The notes under the pieces were generated by a model that searched no databases, had not been told where the DNA came from, and saw nothing but the letters and a program-made list of their open reading frames with translations. DNA of 64,000 nucleotides, taken from positions 124,001 to 188,000 of the forward strand of contig NZ_VBRY01000003.1 in the NCBI RefSeq assembly GCF_005818865.1. The letters are read 5' to 3'. The position numbers were made by a program, and so were the translations under genes. The stretch is from Mariprofundus erugo. Its GTDB lineage: Bacteria > Pseudomonadota > Zetaproteobacteria > Mariprofundales > Mariprofundaceae. How positions within the stretch are numbered: the first letter of the stretch is position 1; every line of letters starts with the position of its first letter. This document shows, in pieces, positions 38,574 to 48,879 of this stretch.

Positions 38574-38582
38574 CACGGGAGC

Positions 38583-39467
38583 ATGAAAATCGACGCAATG
38601 ACCACCCTCTACGGGATTATCGGCTGGCCCGTTTCCCACTCCCTTTCGCCGCTATTTCAGAACGGCTTTATCGAGCATAGCGGTAAAAATGCGGCTTATG
38701 TCTCGTTCCCTGTGGCTCCTGATCAGCTGGAGCCGGCACTCGATGGCCTGTGGGCGCTCGGTGTGGCGGGCTTCAATGTGACCGTGCCGCACAAGGAGCA
38801 GGCTTTTGTACGCACGCAAGCCGATGCCGATGCGCGCCTGATCGGAGCTGTGAATACTGTGCGTCGCAGTGATGCCGGCTGGCAGGCAACGAATACCGAC
38901 TGGCAGGGCTTCCGCTCTGTGGTCGAGGGGTTGCAACTGCCGTTGCAGGGCGCTGATGTGCTGCTGTTTGGCGCCGGTGGTACTTCACGCGCAGTGCTGC
39001 ATGCGCTGGCCTCACTGCAGGTGGGGCGTCTGTTTATCTGTAATCGCAATCCGGATCGTCTGACGGCTCTGATTGATCATGCCCGGCAGGCCTATCCGGC
39101 ATTGTCATGCCTGCCGCTGGCGTGGGATCAGCAGGCTGTCGATCGCGTTTGTGCGACGGCCCCGCTGCTGGTCAATACCACCAGTGTCGGTTTGAAGGAT
39201 GGTCAGCAGTTTCCGTTTGTGCTGTCCGGGGCGGGAGCCGCGATGGATGCTGTCTATCGTCCGGATGGTGACACCGCCTTCACGCTTGCTGCGCGGGAGG
39301 CCGGGCGTATGGCGGTGGACGGTTTACCGATGCTGATCAGCCAGGGGGCGGCCGCCTTTGCCTGGTGGCATGACTGTGCCATGCCTGACTGCCTGGCTTC
39401 ACTGCGTCATATCGAGGAGCAGCTGGGGCGGACGCCCTGCCATTTGCCGGGCTGGGGTCGGGAATGA
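38583..39467 (+). CDS. aroE: Shikimate dehydrogenase (NADP+)
   Basis: Reduces 3-dehydroshikimate in aromatic amino-acid synthesis. 294 residues with YGIIGWPVSHSLSPLFQNGF, GFNVTVPHKE (catalytic Lys), GAVNTVRR, NTDWQGF and the NADP loop LFGAGGTSRAVLHAL; the Lys and Asp pair are in place. The start could be 38583 or 38598. The stop overlaps pilB by 4 bases, so aroE leads the pilus cluster. Confidence 0.94.
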   Translation: MKIDAMTTLYGIIGWPVSHSLSPLFQNGFIEHSGKNAAYVSFPVAPDQLEPALDGLWALGVAGFNVTVPHKEQAFVRTQADADARLIGAVNTVRRSDAGWQATNTDWQGFRSVVEGLQLPLQGADVLLFGAGGTSRAVLHALASLQVGRLFICNRNPDRLTALIDHARQAYPALSCLPLAWDQQAVDRVCATAPLLVNTTSVGLKDGQQFPFVLSGAGAAMDAVYRPDGDTAFTLAAREAGRMAVDGLPMLISQGAAAFAWWHDCAMPDCLASLRHIEEQLGRTPCHLPGWGRE

Positions 39468-41161
39468 GCCGCTCACGTCTGGGCGATATCCTGCTGATGC
39501 AGGGACGGATCAGTCGTGAACAACTGGACAGATTGCTGCATGAGGCTCGAATCCATGGGGATACACTGACGGCTCAGCTGGTCAAGCAGGGGGTGTTCGG
39601 GGAAAGTGATCTGGTGACCTTTATTGCCAGGTCGTACGGTTGCCCGATCGTCGATTTTGCGACGACTCCGGTTGATATGGATGCCGCTCGCCTGTCGCTG
39701 GATCTGCTGCGCAGTCATATGATTGCGCCGATCGGGCGCAAGGGCAAGACGTTGCGGCTTGCCGTTGCCGACCCGTATGATATCGGAGGGCTGGATGAGG
39801 TGGCCTTCATTACCGGCTGTCAGCTTGATGTCGCAGTGACGGCCGAGAGTCAGCTGATTGGCGCCATTGAGCTGCTCAGTCAGGCCGACTCCCATCTTCA
39901 GGAGGTGATGGCGGATCTTGGTGCCCAGGATGTCGAGGTGGTCGACACCAGTACCGAAGATGTGGATGAGCTGTCACTCTCTGCTAAGACCGAGGCGGCA
40001 CCGGTTGTCCGCCTGGTTAACCTGATCCTTCTGGAGGCGATCAAGCGCGGGGCCTCTGATATTCACCTTGAACCCTATGAGAAGGTTATGCGCGTGCGTT
40101 ATCGCGTCGATGGTGTATTGCATGAGGTGATGCGCCCCAGCATGGGCATGAAGGATGCGATCGTTTCCCGGCTTAAAATTCTTGCCCGGCTTGATATATC
40201 CGAGCGCCGCCTGCCGCAGGACGGGCGTATCAAGTTGCGCCTCTCACGCACAAAAACGGTTGATTTCCGCGTGTCCGTATTGCCGACACTGTTTGGCGAG
40301 AAAGTGGTGATGCGTCTGCTGGATCCATCGAGCCTGCAGCTGGATATGACGCTGCTCGGCTATGACAGCCAATCGCTGGCATGGTTGAAGCATGCCATCA
40401 GCCGCCCTTATGGCATGGTGCTGGTGACCGGGCCTACCGGTTCGGGAAAAACGGTGAGTCTCTATTCGGCGGTCAGTGAGCTGAATCAGCCCGGGGTCAA
40501 TATTTCGACGGCGGAAGACCCCGTCGAGTTCAACTTTATGGGCATTAATCAGGTCAACGTGCATCCGGAGATCGGCCTCGACTTTCCATCCGTACTGCGC
40601 TCGTTTCTGCGTCAGGATCCGGATGTGATTCTGGTGGGTGAGATCCGCGATCATGAAACGGCGGCCATTGCCATCAAGGCGGCATTAACCGGCCATCTGG
40701 TACTGGCAACACTGCATACCAATGATGCGCCGTCGACGATGATCCGGCTGGTCAATATGGGGATTGAGCCGTTTCTTGTCGGCTCGGCCATCAATCTGGT
40801 GACGGCCCAGCGTCTGGCCCGCTGCATTTGCAGCCAGTGCAAGGCACCGGATGATGTGCCGCATGAGGCTCTGCTCGATGCCGGGGTGCCGGAGAGCGAG
40901 CTTTCCCTGTATCAGCCGATGCATGGCATGGGTTGTGCTGTCTGTAATGGGACCGGTTATAAAGGGCGGACGGGCATCTATCAGGTGATGCCTGTTTTTG
41001 ATGAGATTCGGGATGCGGTGTATGCTGGCGGAAATACAGATGTGATCAGTGCCGTTGCCACCCGGATGGGGGTAAAATCGCTGCGCATGGCGGCACTGGA
41101 GAAGGTGAAAATGGGCGAGATATCCTTGGCGGAATGTCTGCGCGTGACGGTGACAGACTGA
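39464..41161 (+). CDS. pilB: Type IV pilus assembly ATPase PilB
   Basis: Cytosolic hexameric motor for pilus extension. 565 residues: the N-terminal MshEN-type domain, linker, then the GspE/PilB core with P-loop GPTGSGKTVSLYSA (about residues 323-336), the Asp box STAEDPVEF, Walker B-region DPDVILVGEIRD, and His box TGHLVLATLHTNDA. A zinc tetracysteine (CSQC ... CAVC) near residue 450 marks the PilB/GspE rather than PilT type. It overlaps aroE and pilC. Confidence 0.94.
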   Translation: MSRSRLGDILLMQGRISREQLDRLLHEARIHGDTLTAQLVKQGVFGESDLVTFIARSYGCPIVDFATTPVDMDAARLSLDLLRSHMIAPIGRKGKTLRLAVADPYDIGGLDEVAFITGCQLDVAVTAESQLIGAIELLSQADSHLQEVMADLGAQDVEVVDTSTEDVDELSLSAKTEAAPVVRLVNLILLEAIKRGASDIHLEPYEKVMRVRYRVDGVLHEVMRPSMGMKDAIVSRLKILARLDISERRLPQDGRIKLRLSRTKTVDFRVSVLPTLFGEKVVMRLLDPSSLQLDMTLLGYDSQSLAWLKHAISRPYGMVLVTGPTGSGKTVSLYSAVSELNQPGVNISTAEDPVEFNFMGINQVNVHPEIGLDFPSVLRSFLRQDPDVILVGEIRDHETAAIAIKAALTGHLVLATLHTNDAPSTMIRLVNMGIEPFLVGSAINLVTAQRLARCICSQCKAPDDVPHEALLDAGVPESELSLYQPMHGMGCAVCNGTGYKGRTGIYQVMPVFDEIRDAVYAGGNTDVISAVATRMGVKSLRMAALEKVKMGEISLAECLRVTVTD

Positions 41162-42354
41162 TGCCGCTGTTTACCTGGCAGGCGAAAAACAAACAGGGCA
41201 TGGCTCAGAGCGGTGAGCTGGATGTGGCCAATAAAGAGGTGGCTGCAGCAATTTTGCGCCGGCGTGGCCTGCAGTCGATTCAGGTGAAAAAAAAGCCGAT
41301 CGAGATCAACCTTTTCCCCGAGAAAGTGGAGGAGAAGGATATCTCGATCTTTTTTCGCCAGCTCTCCACGATGATCAATGCCGGGCTTCCTCTGGTGCAA
41401 TGCTTCGAGCTGGCTGAGCGGGGCACGGAAAAAAAGGCGATGGTCAAATTGCTCAATGATGTGCGAACAAACCTTGAAGGGGGTAATCCGCTCGGCGAGA
41501 CGATGCGCAAATTCCCCGAGCAGTTTGATCGTCTGACCTGTGCGCTGGTGGAGGCCGGAGAGCAGGGTGGTATTCTTGATACCATTTTATTGCGTCTGTG
41601 CCAGTACAAGGAAAAGGCACTGGCTCTGAAGGCGAAGATCAAGTCGGCGATGGTCTATCCGATCGCCATTCTGTGCGTCTCTTTTATTGTGACGTCGATC
41701 CTGATGATCTTTGTGATTCCTGTTTTTGGCGAGATGTTTGCCGACGTGGGGGCCGAGTTACCGGCTCCGACGCGCATCACCATGGCCATTTCAGACCTTT
41801 TTGTGACCTACTGGTATCTGGTGGTTGGCGTCCCTGTTGCGATCGTCATGGGGATTCGCGCGCTTTATAAAACACCGAAAGGGCATTATCAGCTGGATAA
41901 GTTGCTGCTGGCGTTGCCGGTGCTGGGGGATGTACTGCGCAAGGCCTCTGTGGCCCGTTTTTGCCGTACCTTTTCGACCCTGACGGCGGCCGGTGTGCCG
42001 ATTCTTGAGTCACTCGATACGGTGGCTGAAACATCCGGCAATGTGATTATCGAAGAGGTCATTCTTTCCTCCAAGGAGTCCATCTCCCAGGGACAGACGC
42101 TGACGGCACCACTGGAGGCGAGTAAAATTTTCCCGGTGATGGTGACCCAGATGATATCCATCGGTGAGCAGACCGGCAGCCTTGAAGAGATGCTGGCCAA
42201 AATTGCCGATTTTTATGAAGAAGAGGTGGATACTGCTGTCGAGAATATGCAGCAGCTGATGGAGCCGGTGATCATGGTCTTTCTCGGTGGTGTTATCGGA
42301 GGGCTGGTGATTTCCATGTATCTGCCGATCTTCCAGATGGCATCACTGGTGTAA
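41161..42354 (+). CDS. pilC: Type IV pilus inner-membrane platform protein PilC
   Basis: Polytopic GspF-family platform protein linking the ATPase to the pilus. 397 residues with two T2SSF domains: FFRQLSTMINAGLPLVQCFEL and the second copy FCRTFSTLTAAGVPILESLD, with three membrane helices and a C-terminal EPVIMVFLGGVIGGLVISMYLPIF. The ATG shares one base with the pilB stop. Confidence 0.95.
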   Translation: MPLFTWQAKNKQGMAQSGELDVANKEVAAAILRRRGLQSIQVKKKPIEINLFPEKVEEKDISIFFRQLSTMINAGLPLVQCFELAERGTEKKAMVKLLNDVRTNLEGGNPLGETMRKFPEQFDRLTCALVEAGEQGGILDTILLRLCQYKEKALALKAKIKSAMVYPIAILCVSFIVTSILMIFVIPVFGEMFADVGAELPAPTRITMAISDLFVTYWYLVVGVPVAIVMGIRALYKTPKGHYQLDKLLLALPVLGDVLRKASVARFCRTFSTLTAAGVPILESLDTVAETSGNVIIEEVILSSKESISQGQTLTAPLEASKIFPVMVTQMISIGEQTGSLEEMLAKIADFYEEEVDTAVENMQQLMEPVIMVFLGGVIGGLVISMYLPIFQMASLV

Positions 42355-42393
42355 TTGCATGGGGGCAGGAGGGGGCGGTCCATCCGCCTGGCG

Positions 42394-43920
42394 ATGAAAC
42401 CGATTTTTTACCGCGCGCTGGCCGGGGGGGCTATCGCACTGGTGCTGATGGCGTGGATTTACCCGACAGCGCCGTTTCAGTCATTGATCGTCATCATCGC
42501 AGTGTTGTTTCTGCTGTCGCTGCTGTTGCAGGCATGGCTCGCTGTCAGTCGTTTTGATGAGCGTCGCCAATGGGCGTTCCGGTTTACGATCGATATTGTT
42601 CTTGCTTCGTTGCTGTTGCTGGCCACCGGTGGCATTGACAGCCCGTTTTCATTTCTGCTTGGCCTGATCATTATCTCTTCAGGCGCCTTTGCCTGGTTTA
42701 TGTTGCCCCTGGTGATGACGGTGCTGGCCTGTATCTGCTATTTGATGGCGGTGTATGGTGAGTTGTGGCTGATTGGCATGCCGATGCCGGACACCGCCGA
42801 GGCACTGCATATTTTGCTGCAGGTCTCCGCCCTGATGCTGGTTGGAGGGATTATGGCGGCGATTGCCCGTCGCCATGCCGGTTTGCGTGCCAGCAGTGAT
42901 CGGGCGCTCAGTCAGCACAGACGCCTGAAAGACCTTCATGACAAGTTGATGGCGGCGATGTGTGAGGGTGTGATTGTGCTGGATGAACACCTTGAGGTCA
43001 GCGATATGAATGCCGCCGCCGGGATGTTGCTGGGTGAGCAGCCGATTTCGGTGCTGACCTCGCTGCCGGCGATTGCCAGTTGTCTGCATCACGGGGGGCG
43101 GCCGGGGTGCCAGTGCGAATACCGGCAAGGGGAGCAGGTGTTGCTGGTTGCGGTGACCCGCCTGAGCAACGACGCGGATGCCGTCTGGCTGCTGACACTG
43201 GTGGATATCAGTGAACTCCGGCATATGGAGTGGCAGATGCATCAGCAGGAGAAAATGGCGGCACTGGGGCAGATGGCTGCGATGCTGGCCCATGAGATAC
43301 GAAACCCCGTGCAGACCATGGCACAGGGGCTGGAGATTTTGCCGGCCGGTGAGGTCAAGGGGGTGAATATCCGCAATATTTTGCACGATGAAATGTTGCG
43401 TTTGAATCGTCTGGTGACCACCATGCTGAATTACTCACAGCCATTGCAGCCGGAGCCGGCCCTGATTTATATGCCGGCCGTGATCAGGGCGGCGCTGATG
43501 CAGTTGAAATTTAGCGAACAGTGCGCCGTGGATATCCGTTGCGAGCTGGATCAGCTACAGATTGACGGCGATCACTTTCGTCTGGTGCTGGATAATTTGC
43601 TGAGCAATGCGGTGTTGAACAGTCCGCCGGACGGGCGCGTCAGGGTGGGGTTGACGGGGGGAGAGCTGGAGTGGCAGCTGCGTGTATGCAATCGCGGGAC
43701 AATCGCCGAAAATGTTCGCGAACGTCTGTTTGAACCCTTTGTCAGCGGTCGTTCCTGTGGTGTGGGACTCGGTCTTGCCACGGTTCGCCAGGTTTGCGCG
43801 GTGAATCACTGGCGTGTGGGTCTGCAGCAGGAGGGTGAGCTGATCTGTTTTTGTGTAAGTGGTGGCGGCGTTGTGGCAGATCCGCATGATGAGGCGTGGG
43901 CGGGGATGGCTCATGGCTGA
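42394..43920 (+). CDS. pilS: Membrane sensor histidine kinase, PilS-like
   Basis: 508 residues: about six N-terminal helices (residues 5-165), a PAS-like region with VDISELRHMEWQMH, the phospho-acceptor H-box MLAHEIRNPVQTMAQGLEIL, N-box VLDNLLSNAV, and G-box GVGLGLATVRQV. Its partner is the overlapping pilR. The start is uncertain: the ATG at 42394 has no clear ribosome site, and a TTG lies at 42355. The pilS name rests on neighbourhood and layout. Confidence 0.88.
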   Translation: MKPIFYRALAGGAIALVLMAWIYPTAPFQSLIVIIAVLFLLSLLLQAWLAVSRFDERRQWAFRFTIDIVLASLLLLATGGIDSPFSFLLGLIIISSGAFAWFMLPLVMTVLACICYLMAVYGELWLIGMPMPDTAEALHILLQVSALMLVGGIMAAIARRHAGLRASSDRALSQHRRLKDLHDKLMAAMCEGVIVLDEHLEVSDMNAAAGMLLGEQPISVLTSLPAIASCLHHGGRPGCQCEYRQGEQVLLVAVTRLSNDADAVWLLTLVDISELRHMEWQMHQQEKMAALGQMAAMLAHEIRNPVQTMAQGLEILPAGEVKGVNIRNILHDEMLRLNRLVTTMLNYSQPLQPEPALIYMPAVIRAALMQLKFSEQCAVDIRCELDQLQIDGDHFRLVLDNLLSNAVLNSPPDGRVRVGLTGGELEWQLRVCNRGTIAENVRERLFEPFVSGRSCGVGLGLATVRQVCAVNHWRVGLQQEGELICFCVSGGGVVADPHDEAWAGMAHG

Positions 43921-45283
43921 TCTGTTGCTGGTGGAAGATGAAGCCAATGCGCGCCGGATTTTGTCACTGGGGCTGGAGTTGCAGGGGCATCGCGTCACGG
44001 CATGTGGTTCTGTCGCAGAGGCCGAGGCCAGCATGCGGGCGACGCCATTTGATGTGGTGCTGACCGATCTGCGCATGGACGGACATGATGCAGGCCTTGA
44101 GGTGATTGCCATCTGTCGCCAGTTGCAGCCTGCCGCCCGGGTGCTGTTGCTGACGGCCTATGCCAGTGCTGAAACGGCTGTCGCAGCGATGAAGCAGGGC
44201 GCTTATGACTACCTGACCAAACCGGTATCCGGGGAGGAGCTTGCTGCCGCTGTGGAGCGGGCGTTGTTCGATGTGGCCGGAAGTCATGCCAGCACCTCCT
44301 CTGCAGGTGGTGAAGAGGAGGATGGCAGCGAAAATACGCTGATCGGTCATTCGGATGCCATGCGGCGCGTGCGCGATCGCTTGCAACGGGCAGCAAAATC
44401 GACATTTACCGTACTGATCAGTGGCGAGTCAGGTACCGGCAAGGAGCTGGCTGCGCGTTATGTGCATGCCGCTTCAGCGCGCAGCAAGGGGGTGTTTGTA
44501 CCTGTCCATTGCGGTGCCATTCCTGAAGGGCTGTTTGAGTCGGAGCTGTTTGGTCATCGACGGGGCGCCTTTACCGGCGCGGAGTTTGATCGTGTCGGCC
44601 TGATCGAAGCCGCAGCCGGTGGTACACTGTTTCTTGATGAAATTGGCGAGATGCCGTTGCCGGCGCAGGTGAAGTTGCTGAGGGCATTGCAGGAGCGGCG
44701 GATTCGGCGAGTGGGCGATGATTGCGAGCGGGATGTCGATATCCGTGTGATTGCAGCAACCAATCGCGATCTTGAGGCCGAAGTCCGACGTGGCACTTTT
44801 CGCGAAGACCTCTTTTTTCGACTGAATGTTGTACCGGTCCATATGCCGGCCCTGCGTCAGCGACGGGAGGATATTCCAGAGCTGGCCCGTGCGATTGTGC
44901 GGCGCTGGAGTGAAGGGCGGGTACGATTAAGTGAGCCGTGTCTGACGCGCCTGATGACGTTGCCCTTTATGGGCAATGTGCGCGAGCTTGAGAACCTGCT
45001 GCAGCGCATGCTGGCGCTCTCCGATAGTCAGGAGCTGGATATTGCGCTGCTGGACGAGATGTATTCCGGGTTGCACAGCGCCCCCCAGGTGTCGCTGCAG
45101 TCGTTGCATGATGATGGTGTAAGTCTTGATGCATGGCTGGAGGCGAGCGAGCGGCAGATGATCGACCAGGCGCTGATGAAAACAGGTGGGAATATTACCC
45201 GTGCGGCGGAGGAGTTGGGGGTCAGCTTTCGCTCGCTGCGATACAGGCTGAAAAAGAGTGGCCTCGATGGTGATCAGGAGTGA
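43913..45283 (+). CDS. pilR: Sigma54-dependent response regulator, PilR-like
   Basis: 456 residues: N-terminal receiver ([13 protein letters not shown], phospho-Asp in [15 protein letters not shown]), AAA+ core with GESGTGKE, the sigma54-contact loop GAFTGA, Walker [13 protein letters not shown], and R-finger region, then a Fis-type helix-turn-helix [25 protein letters not shown]. It overlaps pilS by 8 bases and pilD by 4. Expected to activate pilin transcription with RpoN; no pilin gene is in the window. Confidence 0.93.
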   Translation: MADLLLVEDEANARRILSLGLELQGHRVTACGSVAEAEASMRATPFDVVLTDLRMDGHDAGLEVIAICRQLQPAARVLLLTAYASAETAVAAMKQGAYDYLTKPVSGEELAAAVERALFDVAGSHASTSSAGGEEEDGSENTLIGHSDAMRRVRDRLQRAAKSTFTVLISGESGTGKELAARYVHAASARSKGVFVPVHCGAIPEGLFESELFGHRRGAFTGAEFDRVGLIEAAAGGTLFLDEIGEMPLPAQVKLLRALQERRIRRVGDDCERDVDIRVIAATNRDLEAEVRRGTFREDLFFRLNVVPVHMPALRQRREDIPELARAIVRRWSEGRVRLSEPCLTRLMTLPFMGNVRELENLLQRMLALSDSQELDIALLDEMYSGLHSAPQVSLQSLHDDGVSLDAWLEASERQMIDQALMKTGGNITRAAEELGVSFRSLRYRLKKSGLDGDQE

Positions 45284-46050
45284 GTGTGTTTGTGCTTATT
45301 TGCGGGCTGTTGGGCCTGCTGCTGGGAAGTTTTGCCAATGTCTGTGTGCATCGGATTCCTCGTCGGGAGTCGGTGGCCTTTCCTGGCAGTCATTGCCCGC
45401 AATGCAGTCATCCGATTGCCCCCTATGATAATATCCCGGTGCTTTCATGGTTGATTCTGCGTGGTCGTTGCCGGAACTGTCATGCGGCGATTGCATGGCG
45501 TTATCCATTGCTGGAGTTACTGATGGGGATCAGCTGGGCGGGGCTGGCCTGGCATTTTGGTCCCACGCTTCAGCTCGGGATGGCACTGACGCTGTTTTTC
45601 CTGTTGTGGGTGCTCAGCTTTATCGACTTTGAAACAGGCTTGCTGCCTGATGTCCTGACCCTGCCGGGTATTATCGTGGGGCTGGCTTTTTCCTGGTGGC
45701 TGGGGGACTGGCGTGATGCCGTGATGGGTGCTGCTGCCGGTTATGGTGTCCTCTGGCTGGTGAACCGGCTGTTTTTGCTCTATAGCGGCAGGGAAGGCAT
45801 GGGATATGGTGATTTTAAGCTGCTGGCCATGCTGGGCGCTTTTCTGGGTTGGCAGGCACTTTCATTTGTGATTCTGTTCTCCTCCGTGATCGGGGCGGCG
45901 ATCGGCTCGGTTTTCTTATGGCTGGCACGGCGGGGAATGCGCACAGAGATTCCGTTTGGCCCCTATCTGGCTGCTGGCGGTATGGTCTGGCTTTTGTGGG
46001 GTGATGCGATCCTGACCTGGTATATGGGCATGATGGGGATCCGGCTATAA
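45280..46050 (+). CDS. pilD: Prepilin leader peptidase / N-methyltransferase
   Basis: Inner-membrane aspartic protease that cleaves and methylates prepilins. 256 residues: the zinc-binding CPQC ... CRNC pair near residues 42-72 (methylase domain), catalytic Asp in FIDFETGLLPD and the second in GYGDFKLLAMLGAF-type GMGYGDFKLL. GTG start in a GTGA overlap with pilR. Confidence 0.95.
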   Translation: MSVFVLICGLLGLLLGSFANVCVHRIPRRESVAFPGSHCPQCSHPIAPYDNIPVLSWLILRGRCRNCHAAIAWRYPLLELLMGISWAGLAWHFGPTLQLGMALTLFFLLWVLSFIDFETGLLPDVLTLPGIIVGLAFSWWLGDWRDAVMGAAAGYGVLWLVNRLFLLYSGREGMGYGDFKLLAMLGAFLGWQALSFVILFSSVIGAAIGSVFLWLARRGMRTEIPFGPYLAAGGMVWLLWGDAILTWYMGMMGIRL

Positions 46051-46058
46051 ATCCCCCC

Positions 46059-46664
46059 TTGCGGATCGGTCTTACCGGCGGCATTGGCAGTGGTAAATCC
46101 ACTGCGGCAGCGATGTTTGAGGCGCTTGGGGTGGCGGTGCTTGATCTTGACCGCGTGGGCCATCGGGTGGTGCAGGCCGGATCCGAAGGATTGCAGCAGC
46201 TGGTCGCATGTTTTGGCGGGCAGATTCTGCAGCCTGACGGTGAGCTTGATCGACGGGCGCTGGCCACCCTCTGTTTCGCCGATGCCGGCCATACGGCACA
46301 GCTGAACAGGATTGTGCATCCGCTGATCTGGCAGCAGGAAGAACAGTGGATGGCCTTGCAACATGGGCCTTATGTGATTGTTGAAGCCTCGGTGCTGCTT
46401 GAATCGGGTGGCGCCGATCGTATGGACCGGGTGGCGGTGGTGCTGGCGGATGAGTCATTGCGTCTGCAGCGGGTACTGGCACGCGGCCGGCAGGATGAGA
46501 CCGCTTTCCGTGCTATCATAGCCCGCCAGTGCGATGATTTGATGCGAAAACAGCAGGCTGATTACATTCTGGATAATAACTGCACTCTTGCCTCTCTGCA
46601 GCAGCAGGTGGAGCAACTGCATGCGGAATTATCCTGCCTGGCCGCAGATTGCTCAAAAAATTGA
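46059..46664 (+). CDS. coaE: Dephospho-CoA kinase
   Basis: Last step of coenzyme A synthesis. 201 residues with the P-loop GLTGGIGSGKSTAA at residues 4-17, LDLDRVGHRV, NRIVHPLI and EASVLLESGGADRMDRVAVV (the family's PLL-E-like motif), and RQxxxxxR-type lid. The start is a TTG at 46059, 8 bases after pilD, with no ribosome site; coupling to pilD is likely. Confidence 0.93.
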   Translation: MRIGLTGGIGSGKSTAAAMFEALGVAVLDLDRVGHRVVQAGSEGLQQLVACFGGQILQPDGELDRRALATLCFADAGHTAQLNRIVHPLIWQQEEQWMALQHGPYVIVEASVLLESGGADRMDRVAVVLADESLRLQRVLARGRQDETAFRAIIARQCDDLMRKQQADYILDNNCTLASLQQQVEQLHAELSCLAADCSKN

Positions 46665-46965
46665 GTCGTCGCTGCTGTGGTCTGTAGGCAGCAGCAGGTC
46701 AGCCATGAGGTTGGCCGTGGCAAATGCGTTGAAATCTGTCGGCCTGGCGTAAGCGGTTTTTTATCGTGCGGATCGTTTTCAGATGATTATCATGCAAGTG
46801 CTTTTGAACAGGGTTGACATGGTTTGCAGACCTATTTAGCAATGCAGTTGTTGCCGATGCCTCTTCCGGCGTTCCGGCTCTTCACCTGTATCATTCAGTT
46901 GCCGATCCTTTTTTTAATACCATGATCAGACAGCGTTTTATCTGACAGGATTTTTGGAGTATTCA
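46665..46965. promoter_or_regulatory. Leader region upstream of rho, with promoter at 46814-46842
   Basis: TTGACA (46814-46819), 17-bp spacer and TAGCAA (46837-46842) form a candidate promoter that leaves an untranslated leader of about 120 bases. A long leader suits rho autoregulation, known in other bacteria. The first 150 bases of the gap show no gene. Confidence 0.55.
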
Positions 46966-48816
46966 ATGTCCCAGGAAATCGAATCACCAGTGGTGGTGAC
47001 AGAAGCGAGCTCTTCCGCAGAAGCTGGTTCGGAAGCGCCTGCCCCCCGCAGACGCGGCCGCCCTCGCAAGAAGGTTGAAGAGAAGTCTGTCGCAGATGAA
47101 AGCGCCGCTCCGGTGCAGGTGGCTGATGGTGGTGCCGGTAAGGCTGAGGTCGCGAAAGTGGCAGCAGCGGTTGGCGCGGGACAAAACGAGGGTGAGGCGG
47201 CTGTCGCTGTTGTGGTGCGTCCCAAAAAGCGCGATCACGCAGCACGCAAGGCCAGGAAGGAAGAGGGCGGGGATGCACAGCCTAAATCGCAGCCTGAGTC
47301 GGGTGAGAAGCCATCCCGTCCGCCAAAACCCGAATATCAGATGGATGAGTCTGGCGAGGCCAGGCCGGATGGCAATGTTGCCGAGTCTGCAGCACGGGAT
47401 GAACATGGCGGTGCCGGTGACGCCCAGGATGGCGGACGTCGTAACCGCTGGCGTAACAAGGGTGAGCGTGACCAGCAGCGGCCGGATAAGCAACAGCGTC
47501 GCAATAAACAGCGCGATGATGGTGAGGAGAAGATCTCCGATGAACTTGAAGGGGTGACGCTGAACCTGAAAGAGGTTTCGGCTAAATCACCCACCGAGCT
47601 TCTGGAACTGGCTAACTCCTTTGATATTGAAAATGCTGCGGCTATGCGCAAACAGGAGCAGGTCTCTGCGATTCTGCGTGCCCATGGTCTGCGCGGTGGT
47701 ACGATCTACAGTGAAGGTGTGCTGGAGATTCTGCCGGATGGTTTCGGCTTCCTGCGCTCGCCGGATGCCAACTATCTGTCGGGCCCGGATGACGTCTATG
47801 TCTCCACCCATCAGATTCGTCGTTTCTACCTGCGTAAGGGTGATACGGTTGCCGGCGAAATTCGTCACCCTCGTCGTGGCGAGAAATACTTTGCCCTGAA
47901 AACGGTCGATACCGCCAATGGTGAGCCGCCCGAGGTGGCGCGTAACAAGGTGTTGTTTGATAACCTGACGCCGCTTTATCCGAACGAGCGTTTGCGCATG
48001 GAGGTGGAACACTCCGGGCGCAAGGATATGACCGGTCGTATCATCGATATCGTTTCCCCGATCGGTAAGGGACAGCGTGCTTTGCTGGTGGCTCCTCCCC
48101 GTACCGGTAAAACGGTGATGATGCAGGCGATTGCCCACTCGATCGAGGCGAATCACCCTGAAGTTGTGCTGATGGTGCTGCTGATTGATGAGCGTCCGGA
48201 AGAGGTGACCGATATGAAGCGCTCGGTGAAGGGTGAAGTCGTCTCCTCCACCTTTGATGAACCGGCCCAGCGTCATGTTCAGGTTTCCGAAATGGTGATT
48301 GAGAAGGCGAAACGTCTGGTTGAGCATGGCCGTGATGTGGTGATTCTGCTCGACTCCATTACCCGACTTGCCCGCGCTTACAACACGGTGGTTCCTTCTT
48401 CAGGCAAAATTTTGACCGGTGGTGTGGACGCCAATGCGTTGCATCGTCCGAAGCGCTTTTTCGGCGCGGCCCGTAACATTGAAGGTGGCGGCAGCCTGAC
48501 CATTATCGCCACGGCGCTGGTTGAAACCGGTTCCAAGATGGATGAGGTGATTTTTGAAGAGTTCAAGGGCACCGGTAATATGGAGATCAAGCTGGATCGC
48601 AAGCTGACCGACAAGCGTGTTTTCCCTGCAATCGATATCGCTCCGTCCGGTACCCGCAAGGAAGAGCTGCTGACCCCGCGTGATGACCTTCAGAAGGTAT
48701 GGATTCTGCGCAAGATTCTCTCTCCGATGGGCACGGTGGATGCAATGGAGTTCCTGATCGACAAGCTGGGCACCACCAAGAATAACGCCGAGTTTTTTGA
48801 CAGGATGAATCAGTAA
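46966..48816 (+). CDS. rho: Transcription termination factor Rho with a ~200-residue N-terminal extension
   Basis: RNA-dependent helicase ending transcription. 616 residues, against about 420 for the usual protein. The core starts near residue 199 ([18 protein letters not shown]), with the RNA-binding fold ([25 protein letters not shown]), P-loop APPRTGKT near residue 375, [12 protein letters not shown], and [13 protein letters not shown]. The extension is low-complexity and charged, with an AT-hook-like RRRGRPRKK at residues 28-36. The ATG at 46966 has TTGGAG upstream. Confidence 0.95.
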   Translation: MSQEIESPVVVTEASSSAEAGSEAPAPRRRGRPRKKVEEKSVADESAAPVQVADGGAGKAEVAKVAAAVGAGQNEGEAAVAVVVRPKKRDHAARKARKEEGGDAQPKSQPESGEKPSRPPKPEYQMDESGEARPDGNVAESAARDEHGGAGDAQDGGRRNRWRNKGERDQQRPDKQQRRNKQRDDGEEKISDELEGVTLNLKEVSAKSPTELLELANSFDIENAAAMRKQEQVSAILRAHGLRGGTIYSEGVLEILPDGFGFLRSPDANYLSGPDDVYVSTHQIRRFYLRKGDTVAGEIRHPRRGEKYFALKTVDTANGEPPEVARNKVLFDNLTPLYPNERLRMEVEHSGRKDMTGRIIDIVSPIGKGQRALLVAPPRTGKTVMMQAIAHSIEANHPEVVLMVLLIDERPEEVTDMKRSVKGEVVSSTFDEPAQRHVQVSEMVIEKAKRLVEHGRDVVILLDSITRLARAYNTVVPSSGKILTGGVDANALHRPKRFFGAARNIEGGGSLTIIATALVETGSKMDEVIFEEFKGTGNMEIKLDRKLTDKRVFPAIDIAPSGTRKEELLTPRDDLQKVWILRKILSPMGTVDAMEFLIDKLGTTKNNAEFFDRMNQ

Positions 48817-48879
48817 CTCTTTTTTCCTGACGCACGTTGGTTGAGTCCATCAGCACCTCCCCGTTGATTCAGGGGGGCA

